Shown here: in pieces, positions 37,581 through 44,769 of the stretch | Position numbering within the stretch: position 1 is the first letter of the stretch | Layout: the number at the start of each line of letters is the position of its first letter | Origin: Methylobacterium pseudosasicola | GTDB taxonomy: Bacteria; Pseudomonadota; Alphaproteobacteria; Rhizobiales; Beijerinckiaceae | DNA length: 64,000 nucleotides | Direction: 5' to 3' | Assembly: GCF_900114535.1 (NCBI RefSeq) | Contig: NZ_FOTK01000010.1 | Span: 62,001 to 126,000, forward strand | The notes under the pieces: model-generated | Told to the model about the DNA's origin: nothing | The model's input: only the letters and a program-made list of their open reading frames with translations | Databases searched by the model: none | Program-made: the position numbers and the translations under genes

Positions 37581-38693
37581 ATGAAGCGCCTGACGACCTT
37601 GGCCTCGATCGCCGGTCTCTGCACGGTCGTCGGCCTGTTCATGTCTTCCGGGCTGGAGGACGTGTCGGCCGCCGTCATGAGCGCCGGCTGGGGTGCCGCC
37701 CTGGTGGTGCTGGCCCGCCTGGCGGCCGTCGCCTGGGCGGGGCTTGGCTGGCACGTCGTGTTCCCGGCGGGCGCGGCCGGGCTCGGCGACTGCGTGTCGC
37801 TGCGGTTCGTGCGTGAGGGAATCAATACGCTGCTGCCGGTGGCGACGGTTGGCGGCGACTTCGTCGGCGCGCGGCTGATGTCCAAGCGCGGCGTCCCGGG
37901 CGCCATGGCCGGCGCCAGCATGTTCGTGGACCTGATGACGCAGGCGCTGACGCAGCTCCTGTTCACGGTGATCGGCCTCGGCCTGCTGGTCCTGATCGCC
38001 GGCGACGGGCCGATCGCCCGGACGGTGGCGGGCGGCCTGGCCGTGGCGGTGCCGGCGCTGGGCGCCTTCTACCTGATCCAGCGGCGGGCCGGGCACCGGA
38101 TCATCCAGGGCCTGATGACCCGCTTCGCCTCGGGCCGCGAATGGCGCGCCTTCGGGGCCATCGACCAGCTCTACGACAGCCTGCGCCGGATGTACGGCAA
38201 TCACGGCCGCTTCGTCGCGGCCCTGGTGATCCACCTGGCGGGCTGGGTCATCGGAACCCTCGAAGTCTATATTGGCCTGCATTTCATGGGCTACCCGGTC
38301 GACTTCGCGCAGGCCCTGGTGATCGAGAGCCTGGCCCAGGCGGTCCGCGGCGCCGCCTTCGCGGTGCCGGGGGCGCTGGGCGCCCAGGAGGGCGGCCTGA
38401 TCGCCCTGTGCGGCCTGTTCAATATTCCCGCCGAGGCGGCGCTGGCCCTGTCGCTGGTCAAGCGCTTCGCCGATCTCGGGGTCGGCGTGCCGGGCCTGCT
38501 GCTCTGGCACCGGATCGAGGCCAAGCTCGCCGCCGAGACCCCCGCCGAGGCCGAGCGCGAGCCGGAGGCCGCCTCCGGCCGCACCGCCAAGCTGGTGCCG
38601 CAGCCGGCGACCCTCGGCCCGTTCTACAGCTACGCCCCGCCCCGGATGGGGTCGCGGATCGGCGATGGCGAGGAGTTGAAGAAGTGCGCCTGA
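37581..38693 (+). CDS. hpnL: Hopanoid-associated integral membrane protein HpnL
   Basis: A 370-residue polytopic membrane protein of the lysylphosphatidylglycerol-synthase-TM-like superfamily. Characteristic segments are FVREGINTLLPVATVGGDFVGARLM, ASMFVDLMTQALTQLLFTVIG, VIESLAQAVRGAAFAVPGALGAQEGG and ALALSLVKRFADLGVGVPGLLLWH. The C-terminal 50 residues are soluble and Glu/Ala-rich. HpnL is known as a hopanoid-cluster marker, and its exact role (flipping or transport) is not proved. First gene of the hpnL-M-I-J-K series. Confidence 0.93.
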   Translation: MKRLTTLASIAGLCTVVGLFMSSGLEDVSAAVMSAGWGAALVVLARLAAVAWAGLGWHVVFPAGAAGLGDCVSLRFVREGINTLLPVATVGGDFVGARLMSKRGVPGAMAGASMFVDLMTQALTQLLFTVIGLGLLVLIAGDGPIARTVAGGLAVAVPALGAFYLIQRRAGHRIIQGLMTRFASGREWRAFGAIDQLYDSLRRMYGNHGRFVAALVIHLAGWVIGTLEVYIGLHFMGYPVDFAQALVIESLAQAVRGAAFAVPGALGAQEGGLIALCGLFNIPAEAALALSLVKRFADLGVGVPGLLLWHRIEAKLAAETPAEAEREPEAASGRTAKLVPQPATLGPFYSYAPPRMGSRIGDGEELKKCA

Positions 38694-39298
38694 CCCGTCG
38701 GCTCGCGGCCGTCGCCCTGCTGGCCGCCCCTCTCCTCGCTCCGGTCTCCGCCTGGGCCGCGGACGATCCCGCGGTGCAGACCGTGCGCGACCTCTACGCC
38801 GCCTTCACCGACGCCCTGAAGGACGGCCCGAGCCCCCTGCCCGCCCGGGTGGCCGCCGTGGGACCGGCCCTGGAGAAGGCGTTCGACTTCCCCGCCATGG
38901 CCCGCGTCGCGGTCGGCTCGAAATGGTCGAGCTTCACCCCGGAGCAGCAGGCGGCGGTCACCGACGCGTTCAAGCGCAGCCTGACCGTCACCTACGCCAA
39001 TCGCCTGGCCCGGGCGGCCGGCGGCAAGTTCGACGTGACCCCGAAGGTCGAGGAGCGCGGCAGCCAGCGCGTGGTGCCGACCCGCGTCACCGCCGCCGAC
39101 GGCGACGATTCCGCGGTCGATTTCGTGGTCAATGCCGACAACCGCATCCAGGACGTGCTGCTCAACGGCGATGTCAGCGAGATCGCCGCCCAGCGCAACG
39201 CCCTGTCGACGCCCCTGAAATCCGGCGGCGCCGACGCGGTGGTGAAATTCCTTCGCCAGCGTGCCGACAGCATGCTCGCCGCAAAACCGACACCGTGA
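38684..39298 (+). CDS. hpnM: Hopanoid-associated Ttg2D/MlaC-like exported protein HpnM
   Basis: A 204-residue periplasmic protein with the signal peptide VRLTRRLAAVALLAAPLLAP...AWA. The mature part follows the MlaC/toluene-tolerance plan: VQTVRDLYAAFTDALKDG, FDFPAMARVAVGSKWSSF and QRNALSTPLKSGGADAVVKFLRQRAD. MlaC proteins shuttle lipids across the periplasm; HpnM may do this for hopanoids with HpnN. The GTG at 38684 overlaps the hpnL stop by 10 bp and has AGGAG upstream. Confidence 0.93.
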   Translation: MRLTRRLAAVALLAAPLLAPVSAWAADDPAVQTVRDLYAAFTDALKDGPSPLPARVAAVGPALEKAFDFPAMARVAVGSKWSSFTPEQQAAVTDAFKRSLTVTYANRLARAAGGKFDVTPKVEERGSQRVVPTRVTAADGDDSAVDFVVNADNRIQDVLLNGDVSEIAAQRNALSTPLKSGGADAVVKFLRQRADSMLAAKPTP

Positions 39299-39400
39299 CT
39301 ACAGACGCCGCGAAGACAGCAGCCGTGCCTGCCGCCCGCATCGGGCCGCACGCGGCCATCGCCGCCTGAGGCGGCCGGACGACCGCACGGACCCGACCGG

Positions 39401-40609
39401 ATGGACCTCACCGCCCTGGCGCTCACCGCATCCTCGTGGCTCTCGCTGCTCTGCCTTCTCCTGGCGGCGGCGGGCTGTCTCTATGCGCTGGCCGCCGCCT
39501 ACCTCGCCGGCCGCTTTGCCGCCCGGCCGGTGCCGGCGCTGGAAGCGGGCGCGCCCCGACCGTCCGTGACGGTGCTCAAGCCGCTCTGCGGCCTGGAGCC
39601 CAACCTGTACGAGAATCTCGAGACCGTGCTGCGCCAGGATTACGCCGGCCCGGTCCAAATCGTGTTCGGCGTCCAGAAGGCCTCCGATCCGGCCATCGCC
39701 GTGGTCGAGCGGCTGAAGCAGGCCTACCCGGCCGCCCGCATCGACCTCGTGACCGATGGGCGCCAGCACGGCTCGAACCGCAAGGTCTCGAACTTGATCA
39801 ACATGGCCGAGCGGGTCGCCCACGACATGATCGTGCTGGCCGACAGCGACATGGTGGTCCGGCCCGATTACCTGGAGCGCCTCGTCGCCGAGCTGTCGCA
39901 GGAGGGCGTCTCCGGCGTCACCTGCCTGTATCACGGCGTCCCGGCCTTCCGCGGGCTCTACGACCAGCTCTCGGCGCTCGCCATCGACACGCAGTTCCTG
40001 CCCAACGTGGTGATGGGCCTGAGCCTCGGCCTGGCCAAGCCGTGCTTCGGCTCGACCATCGCATTCACCCGGGCGAACCTCGACGCGGTGGGCGGCTTCC
40101 GCCGCTTCCGCAACGACCTGGCCGACGATTACGCGATCGGCGCGGCCCTGCGCGGCCTCGGCGGGCGGGTGGTGATCCCGAGCTTCACCATCGGCCATAC
40201 CAGCGTCGACACCGAGCTCCCCGGCCTGTGGCGGCACGAGCTGCGCTGGAACCGCACCATCCGCACCGTCGATCCGGCGGGCTATGCCGGCTCGATCGTC
40301 ACCCACGCCCTGCCCCTGGCCCTGATCGGCGCGCTCCTGCCCGGCGCCGGCACCGGCGCGCTGGTGGTAGCCGGCCTGGCGCTGGCCGGCCGGATCGTCC
40401 TGTGCCGGCAACTGGAACGGGCGTTCGGCCTCGCCCCGCACCCCTACGGACTGTTGCCGATCCGCGACATCCTCTCCTTCCTGAACTTCTCCTGGGCCTT
40501 CGTGTCGGGGGCGGTGACATGGAAAGGTCATGATTATCACGTGGTTGCGGACGGTACTCTGATCCCGGACGCCGAACTCGGCCGCGACGCCAGCGCACCC
40601 ACACGTTGA
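39401..40609 (+). CDS. hpnI: Hopanoid glycosyltransferase HpnI (GT2, GlcNAc transferase)
   Basis: A 402-residue membrane glycosyltransferase resembling ceramide glucosyltransferase. An N-terminal anchor helix (ASSWLSLLCLLLAAAGCLYA) is followed by the GT2 domain: VTVLKPLCGLEPNLYENLE, VLADSDMVVRPDYL with the metal-binding DxD, GFRRFRNDLADDYAIG, and HELRWNRTIRT in place of the QxxRW motif. Two C-terminal membrane helices follow. HpnI attaches N-acetylglucosamine to bacteriohopanetetrol, the first step towards glucosamine and cyclitol ether hopanoids. Confidence 0.94.
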   Translation: MDLTALALTASSWLSLLCLLLAAAGCLYALAAAYLAGRFAARPVPALEAGAPRPSVTVLKPLCGLEPNLYENLETVLRQDYAGPVQIVFGVQKASDPAIAVVERLKQAYPAARIDLVTDGRQHGSNRKVSNLINMAERVAHDMIVLADSDMVVRPDYLERLVAELSQEGVSGVTCLYHGVPAFRGLYDQLSALAIDTQFLPNVVMGLSLGLAKPCFGSTIAFTRANLDAVGGFRRFRNDLADDYAIGAALRGLGGRVVIPSFTIGHTSVDTELPGLWRHELRWNRTIRTVDPAGYAGSIVTHALPLALIGALLPGAGTGALVVAGLALAGRIVLCRQLERAFGLAPHPYGLLPIRDILSFLNFSWAFVSGAVTWKGHDYHVVADGTLIPDAELGRDASAPTR

Positions 40610-40666
40610 ACGCGACCACCGCCTCCTCACCCCTCCCCCCGGCAACGCCCTGAGGCCTTGAACCCC

Positions 40667-42100
40667 ATGCGCACGCTCTTCCTCCAGGCCCCCACCTTCG
40701 ACGGTTTCGACGGCGGCGCCGGCTCCCGTTATCAGGCCAAGCGCGAGATCAAGTCGTTCTGGTACCCGACCTGGCTGGCCCAGCCGGCCGCCCTGGTGCC
40801 GAACTCGAAGCTGATCGACGCGCCCCCGCACAACATCAAGCTCCCCGAGATCGTGGCCCAGGCCAACGACTTCGACCTCGTCGTGCTCCACACCTCGGTG
40901 CCGTCATTCAAGTCCGACGTGAAGACGATCGAGGCCCTCAAGGCCGCCAACCCGAAGCTGATCGCCGGCCTGATCGGCGCCAAGGTCGCGGTCGACGCCG
41001 CCGGCGCTATGGCTCAGGCCCCGGTGGTGGATTTCTGCGCGCGCAACGAGTTCGACTTCACCGTCAAGGAAGTCGCCGACGGCGTCCCGATGTCCGAGAT
41101 CAAGGGTCTGTCCTATCGCGATGCGAACGGCGTCGTGGTCCATAACGAGGACCGCGAGATCATGACGGACATGGACCAGCTGCCCTTCGTCACCAGCGTC
41201 TACAAGCGCGATCTGGAGATGGAGAAGTACTTCATCGGCTACCTGAAGCATCCCTACATCTCGTTCTACTCCGGCCGGGGCTGCAAGAGCCGCTGCACCT
41301 TCTGCCTCTGGCCGCAGACGGTCGGCGGGCACACCTACCGCACCCGCTCGGTCGCCCACGTGATCGAGGAGATCAAGTACTGCCTGAAGGAGTTCCCGCA
41401 GACCAAGGAGTTCTTCTTCGACGACGACACCTTCACGGATAACCTCCCGCGTGCGGAGGAAATCGCCCGGGAGCTGGGCAAGCTCGGCGTCACCTGGTCG
41501 TGCAACGCCAAGGCGAACGTGCCCCGCGAGACCCTGAAGGTCCTCAAGGAGAACGGCCTGCGCCTGCTGCTCGTCGGCTACGAGTCCGGCAACCAGCAGA
41601 TCCTGCACAACATCAAGAAGGGCATGCGGGTCGAGGTCGCGGAGAAGTTCACCCAGGATTGCCACGAGCTCGGCATCGCCATCCACGGCACCTTCATCCT
41701 CGGCCTGCCGGGCGAGACCAAGGAGACGATCCAGGAGACGATCGCCTTCGCCAAGCGGATCAACCCGCACACGATCCAGGTCTCCCTGGCGGCTCCCTAC
41801 CCGGGTACCTTCCTGTACAAGCAGGCGGTGGAGAACGGCTGGCTCGACATCGAGAACGCCGAACTCGTCGACGAGAACGGTGTGCAGGTCGCCCCGCTGC
41901 ACTACCCGCACCTGTCGCACACCGAGATCTTCACGTCGGTGGAGGAGTTCTACAAGAAGTTCTACTTCCGCGCGCCGAAGATCGCCTCGATCGTCAGCGA
42001 GATGGTGCGCTCCCCCGACATGATGAAGCGCCGCCTGCGTGAGGGCGTAGAGTTCTACCGCTTCCTCAAGGAGCGCCAAGGTACCGCCAAGGCGGCGTAA
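40667..42100 (+). CDS. hpnJ: Hopanoid radical SAM enzyme HpnJ
   Basis: A 477-residue B12-binding-type radical SAM protein. The Fe-S/SAM motif is GCKSRCTFC (Cys about 206, 210, 213), with EFFFDDDTFT and GYESGNQQIL as later barrel elements. The N-terminal 190 residues (VVLHTSVPSFKSDVKTIEAL...) resemble a cobalamin-binding Rossmann domain. HpnJ is known to convert bacteriohopanetetrol glucosamine to the cyclitol ether by ring contraction. ATG at 40667 is preferred to the TTG at 40658. A GC-rich repeat separates it from hpnK. Confidence 0.96.
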   Translation: MRTLFLQAPTFDGFDGGAGSRYQAKREIKSFWYPTWLAQPAALVPNSKLIDAPPHNIKLPEIVAQANDFDLVVLHTSVPSFKSDVKTIEALKAANPKLIAGLIGAKVAVDAAGAMAQAPVVDFCARNEFDFTVKEVADGVPMSEIKGLSYRDANGVVVHNEDREIMTDMDQLPFVTSVYKRDLEMEKYFIGYLKHPYISFYSGRGCKSRCTFCLWPQTVGGHTYRTRSVAHVIEEIKYCLKEFPQTKEFFFDDDTFTDNLPRAEEIARELGKLGVTWSCNAKANVPRETLKVLKENGLRLLLVGYESGNQQILHNIKKGMRVEVAEKFTQDCHELGIAIHGTFILGLPGETKETIQETIAFAKRINPHTIQVSLAAPYPGTFLYKQAVENGWLDIENAELVDENGVQVAPLHYPHLSHTEIFTSVEEFYKKFYFRAPKIASIVSEMVRSPDMMKRRLREGVEFYRFLKERQGTAKAA

Positions 42101-42105
42101 AAGCA

Positions 42106-42209
42106 GGGGTCCGGGGCCTCCGGCCCCGGCGGGGAGCGCGGGGCGGAGCCCCGCCTCTTTTCCAGGGCTCCGCCCTGGACCCGCGAGAGGGCTCGCCCTC
42201 TCGACACCC
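42106..42209. repeat. GC-rich multi-stem repeat (GGGCTCCGCCC family), copy 2
   Basis: Same architecture as 31364-31465: GGGGCGGAGCCCC, CCAGGGCTCCGCCCTGG and a GAGAGGGC-TC-GCCCTCTC stem. It fills the whole hpnJ-hpnK gap and could reduce read-through into hpnK. Confidence 0.85.
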
Positions 42210-42223
42210 ATGACGAGGTTGTT

Positions 42224-43066
42224 GTGAAGCGTCTTGTCGTTACGGCCGATGATTTCGGGTTGAGCCTCGAGGTCAACGAGGCCGTCGAGCAGGCTCACCG
42301 GGAGGGGATCCTCACCGCGGCGAGCCTGATGGTCTCGGCGCCTGCCGCCGCCGATGCCGTGGCCCGGGCGAAGCGGATGCCGTCCCTGCGGGTCGGCCTC
42401 CACCTCGTCCTGGTGGAAGCCTGGCCGACCTTGCCGGCGGCGCAGCTGCCCGACCTGACCGATGCCGTCGGCCTGATGCGCGCCGACATGGCCCGGGTCG
42501 GCCTCGACCTCGCCCGCAAGCCTGCGGCCCGGCGCCAGCTCGCCGCCGAGATCGAGGCGCAGTTCGAGGCCTACCGGGCGACCGGCCTGCCCCTCGATCA
42601 CGTCAACGCCCATAAGCACTTCCACGTCCACCCGCTGATCGCCGGCGCGGTGCTGCGCATCGGGCGCGGCTACGGCATGCGGGCGATCCGCGTCCCCCGG
42701 GAGCCGCGGCAGGTGCTTCGCCGGGCCGAAGCGAGCGCCCGACCCCGGCCGGCTCTCGACATCGCCCCGTGGGCGGCCCTGCTCGCCGTGCGCGCCCGCC
42801 AGGCCGGCCTGCTGATCCCCGACCGGACCCTCGGCCTCGCCTGGTCCGGCGCGATGACTCCGTCGCGGGTGGCGGCGTTACTGGCTGAGCTTCCGGACGG
42901 CCTGACCGAGCTCTACACCCATCCCGCCACCGCCGGCGGGTTCCCCGGCGAGGCGCCCGGCTACCTCTACGCCGACGAGCGCGATGCGCTGATCGCCCCG
43001 GCCTCCCGGGCCGCGGCCGACGCACAGGGCGCGGTCAGGGGCGGGTTTTCGGACTTTTCGGGTTAG
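42224..43066 (+). CDS. hpnK: Hopanoid deacetylase HpnK (ChbG/YdjC family)
   Basis: A 280-residue carbohydrate deacetylase-fold protein. Family motifs are VVTADDFGLSLEVNEAV (catalytic Asp, metal Asp), RVGLHLVL, and VNAHKHFHVHP with the metal-binding histidines, then TELYTHPAT. HpnK removes the acetyl group from GlcNAc-bacteriohopanetetrol, exposing the amine. GTG at 42224 is the start, with GAGG upstream. The last 32 bp overlap the convergent vapC gene. Confidence 0.94.
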   Translation: MKRLVVTADDFGLSLEVNEAVEQAHREGILTAASLMVSAPAAADAVARAKRMPSLRVGLHLVLVEAWPTLPAAQLPDLTDAVGLMRADMARVGLDLARKPAARRQLAAEIEAQFEAYRATGLPLDHVNAHKHFHVHPLIAGAVLRIGRGYGMRAIRVPREPRQVLRRAEASARPRPALDIAPWAALLAVRARQAGLLIPDRTLGLAWSGAMTPSRVAALLAELPDGLTELYTHPATAGGFPGEAPGYLYADERDALIAPASRAAADAQGAVRGGFSDFSG

Positions 43067-43472
43067 GGGCGCCCGAGGTTTTCGCCTCGAAGCGAGCCGC
43101 TAGAGGATGATCGCGCAAGGCGTGGTCAACCGTAACGAGGCGTCGGCCTTCCACGAGACATTGCGCCAGCAACATCCTGTCGAACGGGTCACGCGTCGGC
43201 GGCATCGGTTCGACGGCAGCGACGGCGTGCGAAGCCGTGATCGGTAGCATCCCGATCCCGACAGCCTCGAAGAACTCTGCCAACATCCCGAGCGGCATGC
43301 CCGGATCGAGTTTACCGAGACGCGCCTTGATTGCGATCTCCCAGAGGCTCGCGGCGCTGGCCGCGAGATCCAATTCAGGCTGCGCAAGCGCCCGTGCGAT
43401 CGACGGACTCACCGCATCGAGCTGCTTCAGCGCGATGGCGAGAAGGATGTGGCTGTCGAGAAGCAGTCTCAC
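43035..43472 (-). CDS. vapC: VapC-type PIN-domain toxin
   Basis: A 145-residue PIN ribonuclease. The four acidic residues are visible in family context: LLLDSHILL, SLWEIAIKARLGKL, PTRDPFDRMLLAQ, and LVTVDHALRDHP. It starts with a GTG that overlaps the vapB stop (GTGA), and ends inside the 3' end of hpnK. VapC toxins cleave tRNA or rRNA when free of antitoxin. Confidence 0.9.
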   Translation of the reverse strand: MRLLLDSHILLAIALKQLDAVSPSIARALAQPELDLAASAASLWEIAIKARLGKLDPGMPLGMLAEFFEAVGIGMLPITASHAVAAVEPMPPTRDPFDRMLLAQCLVEGRRLVTVDHALRDHPLAARFEAKTSGAPNPKSPKTRP

Positions 43473-43735
43473 GAGCCGGACGACGGCTGGATGAGAAAAT
43501 CCTCGGACAAGGGATCGTCGAAGTCGTCCGCGATGAAGCCTGGACCGCGTGTGATTCCGCGGGCACGCAAGAACGCTTCGCCAGCCTCGACGTCCAGCCC
43601 ACGTCCCCGGCGATGGGGCACTAGGTCGAGCACCGGCCTGCCGTTCCGCGTCACGACGATGGTCTCGCCGCCTTCGACGCGGGCGGCAAGCTCCACCAGT
43701 GCCGTTGCTGCCTTCTCCAATGCGATCGTTGTCAT
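43469..43735 (-). CDS. vapB: VapB/Phd-type antitoxin
   Basis: An 88-residue antitoxin. The N-terminal Phd/YefM-like dimerisation and DNA-binding part is ALEKAATALVELAARVEGGETIVVTRNGRPVLDLVP; the acidic C-terminus (FIADDFDDPLSEDFLIQP) would wrap the toxin. It precedes vapC with a 4-bp overlap, the usual gene order. Confidence 0.9.
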   Translation of the reverse strand: MTTIALEKAATALVELAARVEGGETIVVTRNGRPVLDLVPHRRGRGLDVEAGEAFLRARGITRGPGFIADDFDDPLSEDFLIQPSSGS

Positions 43736-43859
43736 GCAGCGAGGTTAGAGCGCGTTGCGTTCGCTGGGAAGATGCGCGTTTGAACCTGGCCTTGGACGAG
43801 GCGGCAGCGCGTCCCGATGCTGCGAACTCGGACCTTCTCCGATTGACCGCTCATAATAC

Positions 43860-43873
43860 CTGACTAAAGTCAG
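43860..43873. promoter_or_regulatory. Candidate MarR operator
   Basis: CTGAC-TAAA-GTCAG is a perfect 5-4-5 inverted repeat ending 5 bases before the ATG of the MarR-GNAT gene, preceded by CATAATAC as a possible -10 element. This placement fits autorepression. Confidence 0.5.
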
Positions 43874-43878
43874 CTATC

Positions 43879-44754
43879 ATGATGCCTGAGTCCATCGCCC
43901 GCTTCCGCCGCTTCGCCCGCGCTGTCACCGCGGAGGTCGGCGCCCTCGACAGCTCGTTCCTCGGGCGCGGCCGGCCCCTTGGGGCCGCCCGCGTGGTGAA
44001 CGCGATCGGCGCGGGGCGGACCGATGTCGCCGAGATCCGAGCCTATCTCGGTCTCGATTCCGGCCTGATGAGCCGCCTGCTCCGGAGCCTCGAAGAGGAG
44101 GGTCTGGTCACCACCGAGACGCATCCCGATGATGCCCGCCGCCGGGTCGCGCGCCTTACGGAGGCCGGGCAGCGGGAGTTTTCTGCCTACGAGGAACTGT
44201 CCGATGCGCGCGCCTCGGCGCTGCTGGAGCGTGCGCCCCGCGCTCCGGAGTTGCTGCACGCGATGGATCTGGTCGCCCTAAGCCTCGGTCGCGACCGGAT
44301 CGCGATCGAGGAGGCCGACCCGCGGAGCGAGGCCGCCCGCACCTGCCTGGAGGCGTATTACACCGAGCTCGCGCGCCGGCTGAAGACCGGGTTCGACGTC
44401 AAGCTGTCCCGCGATCCCGAGGCGAAGGCGATGGTCCGGCCGCGCGGCGCGTTCCTGCTCGCCATGGCGGACGGGCTGCCGGTGGGATGCGTTGGCCTGA
44501 AGGGCAGCGGCGGCCCGGTCGCCGAGGTCAAGCGGCTCTGGATCGACCCCGCGGCCCGGGGTTTCGGCCTCGCCCGCCGCCTGATGGAGGCCGTCGAGGC
44601 CGCCGCCCGCGACCTGGCGATTGCGGTGCTGCGCCTCGACACCAACAGCGCCCTGCCGGAAGCCCTGGCGCTCTACCGCAAGGCGGGCTGGGTCGAGATC
44701 GATCGCTTCAACGACGACCCCTACCCCGACCACTTCTTCGAAAAAGTTCTCTGA
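43879..44754 (+). CDS. MarR-type regulator fused to GNAT N-acetyltransferase
   Basis: A 291-residue two-domain protein. Residues 1-140 are a MarR winged helix (LGAARVVNAIGAGRTDVAEIRAYLGLDSGLMSRLLRSLEEEGLV, wing ETHPDDARRRVARLTEAG). Residues 150-291 are a GNAT domain with the acetyl-CoA loop RGFGLARRLMEAVE and the end YRKAGWVEIDRFND. Such fusions exist in many proteobacteria, and the target is generally unknown. Converges with hpnN with 15 bp between the stop codons. Confidence 0.9.
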   Translation: MMPESIARFRRFARAVTAEVGALDSSFLGRGRPLGAARVVNAIGAGRTDVAEIRAYLGLDSGLMSRLLRSLEEEGLVTTETHPDDARRRVARLTEAGQREFSAYEELSDARASALLERAPRAPELLHAMDLVALSLGRDRIAIEEADPRSEAARTCLEAYYTELARRLKTGFDVKLSRDPEAKAMVRPRGAFLLAMADGLPVGCVGLKGSGGPVAEVKRLWIDPAARGFGLARRLMEAVEAAARDLAIAVLRLDTNSALPEALALYRKAGWVEIDRFNDDPYPDHFFEKVL

Positions 44755-44769
44755 CGGGTCGGGGCCGGC

